NCBI RefSeq assembly: GCF_002288925.2
Contig: NW_022098045.1
Location: forward strand, 530,184-594,183
DNA length: 64,000 bases
From: Delphinapterus leucas
Lineage: Eukaryota > Chordata > Mammalia > Artiodactyla > Monodontidae
Direction of reading: 5' to 3'
The translations under genes were made by a program, and so were the position numbers. Of this stretch, positions 1-10,345 are shown one piece after another. Every line of letters begins with the position of its first letter. The first letter of the stretch is position 1. The notes beneath the pieces are model-generated. The model saw only the letters and a list, made by a program, of their open reading frames with translations, did not search any database and was not told the DNA's origin.

Positions 1-1341
1 TAATTTCATTCTTTTACATGTAGCTGTACAGTTTTCCCAGCACCACTGCTGAAGAGGCTGTCTTTTCTCCATTGTATACTGTTGCCTCCTTTATCAAAGA
101 TAAGGTGACCATATGTGCATGGGTTTATCTCTGGGCTTTCTATGCTGTTCCATTGATCTATCTTTCTGTTTTTGTGCCAGTACCATATTGTCTTGATTAT
201 TGTAGCTTTGCAGTATAGTCTGAAGTCAGGGAGATTGATTCCTCCAGCTCCGTTTTTCTTTCTCAAGATTGCTTTGGCTATTCGGGGTCTTTTGTGTTTC
301 CATACAAATAGTGAAATTTTTTGTTCTAGTTCTGTGAATAATGCCAGTGGTAGTTTGATAGGGATTGCATCGAGTCTGTAGATTGCTTTGGGTAGTAGAG
401 TCATTTTCACAATGTTGATTCTTCCAGTCCAAGAACATGGTATATCTCTCCATCTATTTGTATCATCTTTAATTTCTTTCATCAGTGTCATAGTTTTCTG
501 CATGCAGGTCTTTTGTTTCCCTAGGTAGGTTTATTCCTAGGTATTTTATTCTCTTTGTTGCAATGGTAAATGGGAGTATTTCCATAATTTCTCTTTCAGA
601 TTTTTCATCATTAGTGTATAGGAATGCAAGAGATTTCTGTGCATTAATTTTGTATCCTGCAAGTTTACCAAATTCATTGATTAGCTCTAGTAGTTTTCTG
701 GTGGCATTTTTAGTATTCTCTATGTATAGTATCATGTCATCTGCAAACAGTGACAGTTTTACTTCTTCTTTTCCCATTTGTATTCCTTTTATTTCTTTTT
801 CTTCTCTGATTGCCGTGGCTAAGACTTCCAAAACTATGTTGAATAATAGTGGTGAGAGTGGACATCCTTGTCTCGTTCCTGATCTTAGAGGAAATGCTTT
901 CAGTTTTGCACCGTTGAGAATGATGTTTGCTGTGGGTTTGTCGTATATGGCCTTTATTATGTTGAGGTAGGTTCCCCCTATGCCCACGTTCTGGAGAGTT
1001 TTTATCATAAATGGGTGTTGAATTTTGTCAAAAGCTTTTTCTGCATCTATTGAGATGATCATATGGTTTTTATTCTTCAATTTGTTAATATGGTGTATCA
1101 CAATGATTTGCATATATTGAAGAATCCTTGCATCCCTGGGATAAATCCCACTTGATCATGGTGTATGATCCTTTTAATGTGTTGTTGGATTCTGTTTGCT
1201 AGTATTTTGTTGAGGATTTTTGCATCTATATTCATCAGTGATATTGGTCTGTAATTTTCTTTTTTTGTAGTATCTTTGTCTGGTTTTGGTATCAGGGTGA
1301 TGGTGGCCTCATAGAATGAGTTTGGGAGTGTTCCTTCCTCT
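1..1341 (-). mobile_element. L1 LINE fragment, ORF2 reverse-transcriptase region
   Basis: Read on the minus strand, this is the reverse-transcriptase part of LINE-1 ORF2. It has the catalytic FADD motif (in [10 protein letters not shown]), the stretch [12 protein letters not shown], and upstream motifs such as LIPKPDKD and ENYRPISL. It is split over three frames: one from 1370 to 1098, one from 1113 to 469, and one from 503 to 6. The break near 1100 looks like a deletion of about 4 nt and the other lies near 470-500. There are few internal stops, so the copy is fairly young but dead. The 3' half of ORF2 and the poly(A) tail lie beyond the left edge. It sits in the intron before DCK exon 5, antisense to the gene. 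Confidence 0.95.
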
Positions 1342-1382
1342 GGCAGGAGGATTCTTAACCACTGCGTCACCAGGGAAGTCCC
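1342..1382 (-). mobile_element. tRNA-derived SINE head (5' ~40 bp only)
   Basis: These 41 bases match the 5' head (A-box side) of the CHR SINEs elsewhere in the window, in reverse complement, running from GGCAGGAGGATTCTTAACC to CAGGGAAGTCCC. The body of the SINE is absent and the sequence changes directly into L1 ORF2. Either a SINE was interrupted by the L1, with the remainder beyond the left edge, or this is a SINE/L1 chimera. Confidence 0.85.
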
Positions 1383-1389
1383 TGAACTT

Positions 1390-1532
1390 TTAAATTTTTA
1401 ACAAAATTTTATTGAAGAATAGTTGATTTACAATGTTGTGTTTAATTTCTGCTGTACCGCAGAGTGACTCAGTTATACATATTTATATTCTTTTTCATAT
1501 TCTTTTCCATCATGGTTTATCACAGGTAAATT
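1390..1532 (-). mobile_element. L1 3' end fragment (artiodactyl-type L1)
   Basis: The sequence matches the inverted 3' end of artiodactyl/cetacean L1s: TTTATTGAAGAATAGTTGAT, then a segment on the theme TTTCTGCTGTACCGCAGAGT, then TTTATCACAGG-like sequence. It is strongly 5' truncated. It recurs in variant form at 20000, 26905, 41754 and 52664. Confidence 0.8.
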
Positions 1533-1825
1533 ATTTGATTTTTAACTAAACTTATTTTATACAGTTTATTTCAAGTTTGGATGCCAAAAGTTTGTACCCA
1601 TATTTTGACTTATTTTTGAGAGTAACACTTGGTTTAGAGCTACCAAATGGTTGAAAAGCACAAGGAGAGGAAAATGAACTACTTCAACTTCCTAGGGAAA
1701 ATAAATAGAGATTTTGGCTAGCATAACTAAAGAGACACTAAGGAAAAATTTAATGGCAGCTGTCAAGAATAATTGTTCCTTGCCTCCTCCACTCCTCCTA
1801 CCTGTTTCTTATTGCTTGCTTTTAG

Positions 1826-1941
1826 AAATGCTTGAATAGAATATATTTACGGGGAAGAAATGAAGAACAAGGCATTCCTCTTGAATACTTAGAGAAGCTT
1901 CACTATAAGCATGAAAGCTGGCTCCTGCATAGAACAGTAAA
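1826..1941 (+). CDS. DCK: DCK coding exon (third from last): deoxycytidine kinase residues 184-222
   Basis: This exon belongs to deoxycytidine kinase, the nucleoside-salvage enzyme that uses ATP or UTP to phosphorylate deoxycytidine, deoxyadenosine and deoxyguanosine. It works as a homodimer. The exon reads [15 protein letters not shown] and continues to [14 protein letters not shown], with the next lysine codon split AA|A across the intron. Counting back from the stop gives human numbering, so the exon starts at residue 184. It contains the LID arginines R188, R192 and R194, which contact the donor phosphates in the known structures, followed by E196/E197. The acceptor is a pyrimidine tract ending TTTTAG and the donor is AA|GTAAGA. 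Compared with the human protein as I recall it, residues 184 (T to K), 187 (H to N) and 221 (L to V) differ. Intact frame and splice sites argue against a processed pseudogene. Earlier exons lie left of the window. Confidence 0.97.
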
Positions 1942-2219
1942 GTAAGACTTCCTTTTTCTTATTTATTATTCATTTTAAATTCCTTTATCAAATTTTAATC
2001 CAAATCATGTATAATTTTTCATTTTCAGCCATTTTTATTTATTAGTATTGTAGGATCTCCCAGAATTAAGTACGGATTTTGATTCTTTTTACTGCAATGG
2101 GATCCTATTTTCTTAAAGTTTTTATAGCTAATCTCCCCCAGCAGTATTTACAGCATAATATATGGAATTTCACATTAAGGGATAAAGTAGGAAATATATC
2201 TGTATACATTATTTAGGTA

Positions 2220-2681
2220 CAAGCATACCTTGTTGTATAGCACTTCAATTTATTGTGCTTCACACATGCTGCATTTCTTACAAATGGAAGGTCTGTGGCA
2301 ACCCTATGTCAAGCAAGTCTGTTGGCACCATTTTTCCAACAGCATTTCCTAATGTTGTGTCTCTACATCACATTTTATAAATTCTTGCAATATTTTAAAC
2401 CCTTCACCAGCAAAAAGATTATGTGACTCTCTAAAGGCTCAGATGATGGTTAGCATTTTTTAGCAATAAAGTATTTTTATATTAAGGTATGTACATTTTT
2501 TTTAGACATAATGCTTTTACACACTTAATAGACTGCAGTATAGAGTAAATGTAACTTTTGTATGCACGGGGAAACCAAAAAATTTGTGTGACTTGCTTTG
2601 TTGCAATATTTGCTTTGTTGTGATATTCACTTTACTGCAGTGGTCTGGAACCAAACCTGCAGTATCTCTGAGATATACCTA
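2220..2681 (+). mobile_element. Tigger1-like DNA transposon, internally deleted, in a DCK intron
   Basis: The left end (CAAGCATACCTTGTTGTATAG) and right end (GTATCTCTGAGATATACCTA) are the inverted termini of the mammalian Tigger1 (pogo/Tc1-mariner) family. A TA dinucleotide flanks each side, at 2218-2219 and 2682-2683. About 190 bp of the 5' part joins directly to about 290 bp of the 3' part, which begins near CACCAGCAAAAAGATTATG. The whole transposase gene is therefore missing, making this a non-autonomous deletion derivative. It lies within the intron between the first two DCK exons seen here. Confidence 0.9.
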
Positions 2682-2744
2682 TACTCTTTCAGAGAGAATT
2701 TTAAGATATTTCAAGTTTGTTTCTTAGATCACTGTACTTTGTCA

Positions 2745-2864
2745 TTAGTCAGATCTTGGTTCAGACGCATCTCACTTATTAGTATACAACCTTAGACAAT
2801 CTCTGAGCCTCAGAGTGACCTCCCTGGGCTTTAGTTTTCTCATCTATAAAATGCAAACATTCCT
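2745..2864 (+). repeat. MIR SINE remnant, split by the SINE at 2865
   Basis: The order GATCTTGGTTCAGAC, ACCTTAGACAATCTCTGAGCC, then TTTTCTCATCTATAAAATG is the degraded MIR core (exon-like description of a lost item, lack of coding sense, 'cctc..tttcctcatctgtaaaatg' theme). A CHR SINE has inserted at its right-hand side. Confidence 0.6.
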
Positions 2865-3185
2865 GGATTTCCTTGGTGGTGCAGTGGTTAAGAATCCACC
2901 TGCCAATGCAGGGGACACAGGTTCGAGCCCTGATCGGGAAGATCCCACATGCCGTGGAGCAACTAAGCCCATGCGCCACAATTACTGAAGCCCTCGCACC
3001 TAGAGCCTGTGCTCCGCAACAAGAGAAGCCACCGCAATGAGAAGCCCACGCTCTGCAATGAAGAGTAGCCCCTGCTCTCCACAAGTAGAGAAAGCCCTTG
3101 TGCAGCAACGAAGACCCAATGCAGCCATAAATAAATAAATAAATAAATGTATTTTAAAAAAAAGACAGCAAAGTTCTAAGAAAAA
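2865..3185 (+). mobile_element. CHR tRNA-derived SINE, long form
   Basis: It starts GGATTTCCTTGGTGGTGCAG (tRNA head) with B box GGTTCGAGCCC, continues through the long-form body and ends CAGCCATAAATAAATAAATAA plus an A-rich tail. A 12-bp target-site duplication, GCAAACATTCCT, flanks it at 2853-2864 and 3186-3197. The internal CAACTACTG-type module occurs once. It lies in sense orientation in the DCK intron. Confidence 0.95.
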
Positions 3186-3466
3186 GCAAACATTCCTACT
3201 TTATGGTATGATTTTGGTTTTTGAAGAGAATTACATTTCACAATGCCTAACTTTATATATTTTATACCTGAGATTTTTAGACATGTATAGTAAATCTAGG
3301 TGAGAAAGAAGGGACTGCCAGATGAAGTACTTGGCAGGATAATTTTAATATAAAATGATTGATAACATTTTGTTTTCCAGTGAAGACATAAGAATAATTT
3401 TTTAGTATTTCTCTTTTATTTGTTGCTTTTTCTAATTATTTTGTTCATCTCTCTCTTTTCAAACAG

Positions 3467-3557
3467 AACCAACTTTGATTATCTACAAGAAGTGCCTATC
3501 TTAACACTGGATGTTAATGAAGACTTTAAAGACAAACATGACAGTCTGGTTGAAAAG
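3467..3557 (+). CDS. DCK: DCK coding exon (second from last): residues 222-252
   Basis: This exon completes the split lysine codon and reads TNFDYLQEVPILTLDVNEDF, continuing KDKHDSLVEK. It encodes the C-terminal part of the kinase fold. D241 and F242, in the loop that holds the base of the phosphate donor in known DCK structures, are both present. The acceptor is TCTCTTTTCAAACAG and the donor is AAG|GTAGAT, in phase 0 for the last exon. Relative to the human protein as I recall it, residues 246 and 247 differ (Y to H, E to D). Reading frame is continuous with the exons at 1826 and 5296. Confidence 0.97.
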
Positions 3558-5295
3558 GTAGATTTATACAAAGACTATAAATAATATTTGTTTTGTCTTG
3601 TCTAAAGAAGTGTTCTAACTTTGTGAGAAAACAATTTTCTAAGGAAAGATTACATAAAGTTATATTAAGAGACAGTTAAGAGCTTTAGAGGGATTTAGAC
3701 TGTTTAGATTCTCATCTTAACTTCAACTTCTAGCTTTGTAGCCTTAGCTAAAATTAGGACCTTCTTTATCCTTTAATTTCTTTATCTGTATTATAGGGGT
3801 AACCACGTTAACAAAAGTTCTTGCTCACTCTCCTCTGCTTTGTTCCCTTTTCTTCCCCTCTTCCCTATACCACCAATCTTTAGATAATAATAAACTATTT
3901 GTGAAATTAATCTTTTTCAACTAAATTCAGTATGGAAGATGTTTGAAGCTGTAGGATATGGATCTCATCCATTTTTCTACTAACTAGAGTCTTGAGATTA
4001 AAGATTTTTAGTTTTGAGTTCTATTTGGGACCTTGTCAGTGATAACTTGGCACTGCCTAATCATTGAGTCATTGTCCTAATCAGAGTTGATCTATCCTCC
4101 ATAGATTTGGAAGTTGACTATATTCTATAAAGTGAGTGGTGCTCATATTCATAAAGGGACTGGCAGAGAACCTATTGATGAACACTTGAGAGAGAATAGT
4201 AATGGGATTTGTATAACAAATATCCTTATATCCATGTTAATTAACTTAGTGATCTAAGAGCTAAAGAAGAAGCCACATTTTTTTGTTGTTTGTTTAGTTT
4301 TGAGAGAAATCTTATTTTTCTTTTTTCCTGTCACAAAATGTCTGCTGTTTACTATAATAGGTATTTAACATTTATAAGGGATGTATCTCAAGAATTTTGA
4401 AAATCTCACCATTTATAGATAACTACTGTAGCATATAGTTGTTTTTCCCATGATATAAAGAAAAGCATATCTGGAAAATTCAAGTGATCTCTTCATACTA
4501 ATTTAATGATGTTAAAAAACCTAGTACAGAATTCATCTGTGATACTGTTAAAATAAAATAAATAAAATTAAGTCAGCCAGCCATCATTTTAACTAGATGA
4601 ATCTGTAAAACCACTTTTTAATTTTATCTAACACTTCTGTATTTTGATTAATAATCACCATTTCATATTATTATTTATTTTTGGTTTAATTAGTTTTACT
4701 AGAAGTTTGCTTTCTTTTTCAGGTATTTTTGCAAGGCGGTAATCTTTGTCTATTCAGAATTACTCTGCAGCCTAGAATACGTAGAGAGCAGTATCTTGAA
4801 TTGTGACGTTGGCCAGTTGGCTAAGTTCATTCACTACTTATATGACCTTTCCTCACATACTAATATTACAGTGTGTATATATGATTCAGATTTGTGCTTC
4901 AGAAAAATTATAAATCTGTTACATAGGTTACATACATAATCAGGACCTTTAGACTTATTAAACCGTTGCAATTATTAATGTTATCAGTACTAAAGCTGCA
5001 CATGTCAGTAGTCTATGGTATTATAAAGAGATAACAAAATTAGTGTTATGGCTGTTATAGAACTGTATCAATCTTAAATGTAAATTTAATGACTCCTGTG
5101 ATGACATTTTAGGTCATTCATCTTCTAATACTGAAGTATTTGTTAATATTTCTTTTGAAACTAAATGATATGGCTTTGTGATAGTTACTTATACAGTTGA
5201 GGTCTTCAACTGTGTAGATACTTTGAATTGAAAATGAATATTAGATATCTCAAATTAGCCAAGGAATTATATTAATATTTTTTTCCTCCCCTCAG
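3558..5295 (+). other. DCK: Last DCK intron
   Basis: An AT-rich intron of about 1.74 kb that begins GTAGAT and ends in a pyrimidine tract TTTTTTTCCTCCCCTCAG. A weak MIR-like stretch in + orientation lies near 3660-3810 (TTCTAGCTTTGTAGCCTTAGC, then TTTCTTTATCTGTATTATAGG). I see no other repeat or exon candidate in it. Confidence 0.9.
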
Positions 5296-5322
5296 GTAAA
5301 AGAATTTTTGAGCACTTTGTGA
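5296..5322 (+). CDS. DCK: DCK last coding exon: C-terminal eight residues and stop
   Basis: The exon reads VKEFLSTL followed by TGA at 5320-5322, the exact DCK C-terminus. With the two upstream exons it gives 77 codons in one frame (residues 184-260), so the C-terminal third of the enzyme is intact. The same exon continues as 3'UTR. The acceptor is CCTCCCCTCAG. Because the first codon is GTA, an AGGTAA resembling a donor sits right at the junction, but the conserved C-terminus shows where the exon begins. Confidence 0.96.
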   Translation, partial: VKEFLSTL

Positions 5323-6776
5323 TCTTGCTGAAGACTGCAGGCAGCCAAATGATTGCACATACTTCAGCTTTGTGTATCTTCATAGGTCCATATTCATACA
5401 AGTCTCTCTTCTAAACCCAAGTTTTTAACTATTTTTGTTTCAAGAAAAAAATTTTTTTTAATGAATCCTATATAAAAGTTTATAGCTAGTTTTTCTTTTT
5501 TCCTTTTCTTTTTTTTCTTCTTTTCTTTTTTGGGGCTTTAAAAAAAGAAAGACATTTAAGTATCCCTTACAACAAGAAGCCTGGGGGTAGATGGTTCCCG
5601 AATCATTATAGTGGCTAAGCTGCATCATAAAGGACCCAGCCTCCTTCTGTCTTTCTCCTCTATTATCCTCCTCAGCCGGTTGACTTTTTTTTTTTTTTCT
5701 GGTGCTTCTCATCTCACTGACCAATTTCTTAACTACAGACTTTAATGTTACATAGTAAATGGTAATGTGTCCTGTGTAAATTAGTGTACCTGTTAAAAAT
5801 TGAAAAGTGGAATTTAAGGAATCCCTAGAAAGAGTATGATGAGGTTTTATTTTAAATACTTTTGATCAGGTGCCTTCCCTTCTACCTTAATTTATGTGGA
5901 AGATAAGACCAGGTTTAGTATTTAATTACTTCACTGATTTATTAATGTGTCTATAATACATTTGTAGAGAAGCAGGTTAGACTTTGTTCCCGGTTTGTAA
6001 TGGCATAACTTATAAATCATTTAATCTTTTTCCTGCCTTTGTTTCTACATCTGTGGTATGAGTGAGGCTTCATCTTTTGCATGGGATTTTGTAGGATTAA
6101 AGAGAAAATGTTTCTATACTTAAAAGATAACTGAAGATTATTACATGAATAGAAAGATTGAATTCATTTGGAACTTAAATAGCTACCTGCTTTTTCCCTT
6201 CTCAGACCATTCTTTTAGAATGGAGTATTACTACTATAGTTAAAAGATTGGCTTAATCTATGATTGTCTTTAAGTCATTTGAGGTGGAATTATAGTTTTC
6301 CTTAATTTCTTCCCATTTTTATAGGTCAAATGTTAGTGGGACATAGTGAGGGATACATTTTTCCATTTTATTTTTTATTGATACTATACTGGGAATGAGT
6401 AGTCTTTCTTTATACTTGGTGAGCTGTCAAAAGGGAAACTGAAGACAAGGTAGATTTTCTTCTTAGCAGTTAAGTCTGTTTAGTTAGTCCCAGCTCTTAT
6501 TTCCTGCCTCCTACTTTCCCTACTGTCTCGATTAATTAGGCAGCCTACTATTTAAAGTTTTATTTAAAAGTAAATAAAAGTCACACATTTCTACTTTGAG
6601 AACATCATCATCACTTTTCACTTCATAGTTTGCTTTGCTTCTCTGTTGGATTATACCTGAAGTATTTTTCCCCCTCCTTTAAGAGAAATTACTGATAAAA
6701 ATGATCTTGCTTTATGTTATATATCTTGAAAGCATTATCATTTTTTGTTGATTATATGTTAGTAAATACATATATT

Positions 6777-6782
6777 AATAAA
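6777..6782 (+). promoter_or_regulatory. DCK: Candidate DCK poly(A) signal AATAAA (proximal)
   Basis: A canonical hexamer about 1.45 kb after the stop codon, followed by GAAGGCAAGGGGTAAAATAG, which could hold the cleavage site. Usage cannot be judged from sequence alone. Confidence 0.45.
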
Positions 6783-7220
6783 GAAGGCAAGGGGTAAAAT
6801 AGTTGTAATTTAAAAAATCTGCATGGGTTCATTTTAGGTCTGTATGTATAGATTTAAGTCTGTACGTATAGATTTCTTTCAACTTTGTGTAGTTAAGGTG
6901 TGCAGTGTGCAGTGTGTTTTCTTTGTATTTAACCTTTCTACTTGACATTTTAGAAAAATTCTGTGGCTTTTAATGAGAGGAAGAGTTACTTTTACTTTGA
7001 AACTATCATTTTCCTTTTTAAAATATCATTTCTTGTTTTTGGTTTCTTGATATTCAAAGATGATAATTTAGTGAGTTAAACAGTTTAGATGCACTGATCT
7101 TTGAAAAAGAGACTGTTTCAAATCTGTAATTACCATAAATATTTAAATTGTCTCATGATATTGTATAGATTTGTTTTTGTTTGATATAAATGAATTTGTT
7201 ACTAAATTAAATATTTGCTT

Positions 7221-7226
7221 AATAAA
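7221..7226 (+). promoter_or_regulatory. DCK: Candidate DCK poly(A) signal AATAAA (middle)
   Basis: Canonical hexamer in TTGCTTAATAAATAAGTAAA. The downstream sequence is A-rich rather than GT-rich, so it is a weaker candidate. Confidence 0.3.
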
Positions 7227-7491
7227 TAAGTAAAAATATCATGAACTCTAATGGAGCTACACTCATTGAAATGATTGCATCTCTTTTAGAATTAAAATTT
7301 ATTCTACTTTTAGAGAAAATTATGAATATATAAAGATTGATAGTGGCTTATATAAATTAACATTGAGTCTATTTTAAGTGGAGACATATTTCAGAGATTT
7401 TCCATAACCTTTAAAAATGTTTAGCTTAATGACTTTTTAAATCTGTAAAATTGAAAAGAAGCTTAAAAAATTATTATTTGTTATGACTTAA

Positions 7492-7497
7492 AATAAA
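7492..7497 (+). promoter_or_regulatory. DCK: Candidate DCK poly(A) signal AATAAA (distal)
   Basis: The hexamer is followed within 15-50 nt by ACTGGGTGAGCAC and AGTGGTCTGC, a G/T-rich context typical of a downstream element. The first intergenic SINE lies about 370 bp further on. Confidence 0.45.
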
Positions 7498-7884
7498 AGC
7501 TGTACCACTGGGTGAGCACAAGGGTATTGAGCCTAGTGGTCTGCATTATCTCTTGAATCCTGTCTCCCCTATCAGATCATCTTTCTTCAAAGTATATGTA
7601 CTACTTTTTATAGTTTACTCTTCTAAGAAGGTGATTAATTGTACAAGGTTTATCCCTTCATTCAGAGTTTTCTCATCTTATGCCTGAAACTTAGAGCAGT
7701 GTTTACCAAGCCCCTAGGAATCAGGTCTGTTATATTTTAAAAGACAAGAAGTCCCAAAGTGTTTTTTACGTAGAGGTATAAATCTCATTACCTACAGAAA
7801 AATGCTAGATAAGTTGCTTAAAGTATTTATAAATCCTGGTAGATAATAGCCTTCCTCATTTGAAAAATCTTACCTCTTTCCTTT

Positions 7885-8158
7885 ATTTATTTTTTGGCTG
7901 CGTTGGTCTTCCTTGATGCGTGCAGGCTTTCTCTAGTTGCGCGGGCTTCTCATTGTGGTGGCTTCTCTTGTTGCGGAGCATGAGCTCTAGGTCCACGGGC
8001 TTCAGTAGTTGTGGCTCGCGGGCTCTAGAGTGCAGGCTGAGTAGTTGTGGTACACGGGCTTAGTTGCTCCGTGGCGTGTGGGATCTTCCCAGGGCTTGAA
8101 CCCGTGTCCCCTGCACTGGCAGGCGGATTCTCAACCACTGCGCCACCAGGGAAGCCCC
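7885..8158 (-). mobile_element. CHR tRNA-derived SINE, long form
   Basis: In reverse complement it runs from TTTATTTTTTGGCTGCGTTGG to CTGCGCCACCAGGGAAGCCCC. A perfect 14-bp target-site duplication, TACCTCTTTCCTTT, lies at 7871-7884 and 8159-8172. It carries two CAGTAGTTG-type modules and is slightly shortened in the tail-proximal part. Confidence 0.95.
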
Positions 8159-8184
8159 TACCTCTTTCCTTTGAAAAAAATTCT

Positions 8185-8335
8185 TTTGGGGGGGAAATAA
8201 TTTTAGATTCACATAAGTTGCAAAATTATTAGAGTTCCTGTGTACACCCATGGTAACATTTTACTTAACAATAGTGTATTATCATGACTAGGCAGTTGAC
8301 TTGGTGTACTGCTGTTAACTAAACTACAGAACTTA
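8185..8335 (-). mobile_element. Old L1M 3'-end fragment
   Basis: The reverse complement of a typical L1M 3'UTR: ATTTTAGATTCACATAAGTTGC, then AGAGTTCCTGTGTACACCC, then TGCTGTTAACTAAACTACAG. It abuts a second L1 3' end at 8336 in the same orientation. Confidence 0.65.
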
Positions 8336-9514
8336 TTTTTAATAGTTTTTATTTTCATTTTTTAGAACAGTTTTAGGTTCACAGGAGAATTGAGTGGAAA
8401 GTACAGAGTTCCCATATACTCTCTGCCCCCATACTTGCACAGCCTCCTCCAATATCAACATCCCCCAACAGAGTGGCATGTCTGTTATAATCAATGAACC
8501 CACATTGACACATTATTACCACTCAAAGTCCATAGTTTGCATTAGGGTTTACGCAGTCTTGTATCTTCTGTGGGTTTTGACAAATGCATAATGACATGTA
8601 ACCACCATTGTAGTATCATACAAAATAGCTTCCCTGCCCTGAAAATCCTCTGTGTCTGTTCATCCCTCTCCCCTAAACTCTGGCAATCACTCATCTTTTT
8701 ATTGTCTCCATAGTTTTGCCTTTTTTCAGAATGTCATAGAGTTGGAATCATTCAGTAGGGAGCCTTTTCAGTGGCTTCTTTCACTTAGTAAGTTGCAGTT
8801 AATTTCCTCCATGTTTTCTCATGGCTTGACAGTTCATTACTTTTTAGCACTGAAAAATATTCTCTTGTCTGGATGTACCATAGTTTATCCTCTCACCTAC
8901 TGAGGGACATCTTGGTTGCTTCCAAGTTTTGGCAGTTATGAATAAAACTACTTTAAACATCGGTGTACAAGTTTTTATGAGGACATAAGTTTTCAGTTCA
9001 TTTGAGTAAATTCCAGGGAGTGCAATTGCTGGATCATATGGTAAGAGTTTGTTTAGGTTTCTGAGAAATTGCCAGACTGTCTACCAAAATGGTTGTATCA
9101 TTTTGCCTTTCCACCAGCAATGACTAAGAGTGCTTGTTGCTCTACATCCTTGCCAGCATTTGTTGTCAGTGGTTTGGATTTTGGCCATTCTAATAGGTAT
9201 GTTGTATCTTATTTTAATTTAAAATTCCCTAATGACATGATGTTAACCGTCTTTCCATCTGTGTATCTTCTTTGGTGAGGTGTCCGTTAAAGTCTTTTGT
9301 CTTTTTTTAATTGGGTTCATTTTCTTAATACTAAGGCTTAAGAGTTCTTTGTATGTTTTAGGTAATAGTCCTTTATCAAATATGTCTTTTGCAAATATTT
9401 CTCCTATCTATGGTTTATCTTATTTTCTTGACATTGTCTTTTGCGAGCAGAAGTTTTTAATTTTAATGAAGTCCAGCTTATCAATGATTTCTTTCATGGA
9501 TCATACCTTTTGTT

Positions 9515-9874
9515 TTGTTTTGTTTTTTAATTTAATTAATTAATTTATTTTTGGCTGCGTTAGGTCTTTGTTGCTGCGTGCAGGCTTTCTCTAGTTGCAG
9601 CGAGTAGGGGCTACTCTTCGTTGCCGTGTGCGGGCTTCTCGTTGCGGTGGCTTCTCTTGTTCCTAAGCACGGGTTCTAGGTGTGTGGGCTTCAATAGTTG
9701 TGGCATGTGGGCTCAGTAGTTGTGGCTTGTGGGCTCTAGAGCGCAGATTCAGTAGTTGTGGCACATGGGCTTAGTTACTCCGCAGCATGTGGGATCTTCC
9801 TGGACCAGGGCTCGAACCCATGTCCCCTGCATTGGCAGACAGATTCTTAACCACTGCACCACCTGGGAAGCCCC
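9515..9874 (-). mobile_element. CHR tRNA-derived SINE, long form, inside L1M
   Basis: Reverse complement with T-rich (AAAT)n-type tail, TTTTTGGCTGCGTTAGG, and the head CTGCACCACCTGGGAAGCCCC. The target-site duplication is ATACCTTTTGTT (9503-9514) and ATACCTTGTGTT (9875-9886), one mismatch. It has three CAGTAGTTG-type modules. Confidence 0.93.
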
Positions 9875-10170
9875 ATACCTTGTGTTGTATCTGAAACGTC
9901 ATCGCCGTATCCAAGGTCATCTAGGTTTTCTCCTATGTTATCCTCTAGGAGTTTTATAATTAATGCATTTTATTTTTAGATCTATGATCCATTTTGAGTT
10001 AATTTTTATGAAGGGTGTAGGATCTTGCATCTAGATTCATTTTTTTGCATGTGGAAGTCCAGTGGTCAGCACCATTTGCTGAAAGACTAGCTTTAATTGA
10101 ATTGCCTTCGCTCCTTCGTTAAAGATCAGTTGACTATAATTTTGTGGCTTTATTTCTAGGCTCTCTATTC

Positions 10171-10303
10171 TGTTTTATTTTTTATTTTATTTTTGGCTGT
10201 GATACGCATCATGCGGGATCTTAGTTCCCCCACCAGGGATCAAACCTGTGCCCCCTGCAGTGGAAGCATGGAGTCTTAACCACTGGACTGACAGTGAAGT
10301 CCC
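10171..10303 (-). mobile_element. Short tRNA-derived SINE of the GGCCAAAA-tail class, inside L1M
   Basis: Reverse complement: TTTTTGGCTGTGATACGCATC, then GGGATCTTAGTTCCCCCACC, then the head CACTGGACTGACAGTGAAGTCCC. It differs from the CHR forms in going from the B box straight to CTAAGATCCCGCATG. The related element at 51452 has a full tail. No clear target-site duplication is seen. Confidence 0.8.
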
Positions 10304-10345
10304 TACTGTAGCTTCATATTAAGTCTTGAAGTTGGGTAATTTTGC

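Larger units (their letters stand above)
5323..7515 (+). other. DCK: Probable DCK 3'UTR
   Basis: AT-rich sequence directly after the DCK stop. It includes pyrimidine tracts at about 5487-5530 and 5682-5699. No SINE, L1 or DNA transposon is recognisable here, in contrast to everything around it, which fits a transcribed UTR under constraint. The 3' limit is inferred from candidate poly(A) signals at 6777, 7221 and 7492. The proximal site would give a UTR of about 1.5 kb and the distal one about 2.2 kb. Confidence 0.7.
8336..10345 (-). mobile_element. L1M element (3'UTR and end of ORF2), invaded by two SINEs
   Basis: An old L1 in reverse orientation. It starts with its 3' end (AGAACAGTTTTAGGTTCACAG), passes through TGGATGTACCATAGTTTATCC and AATTGCTGGATCATATGGTAA, and continues into ORF2 with TGGTCAGCACCATTTGCTGA and TCTTGAAGTTGGGTAATTTT. 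A long SINE interrupts it at 9515-9874 and a short one at about 10171-10303. Frames are heavily decayed, and the short open frames inside are not genes. Confidence 0.85.

Noticed and set aside
1826..5322. Possibility that the DCK match is a processed pseudogene
   Set aside because: The coding pieces are separated by introns with consensus splice sites, and the frame is intact.
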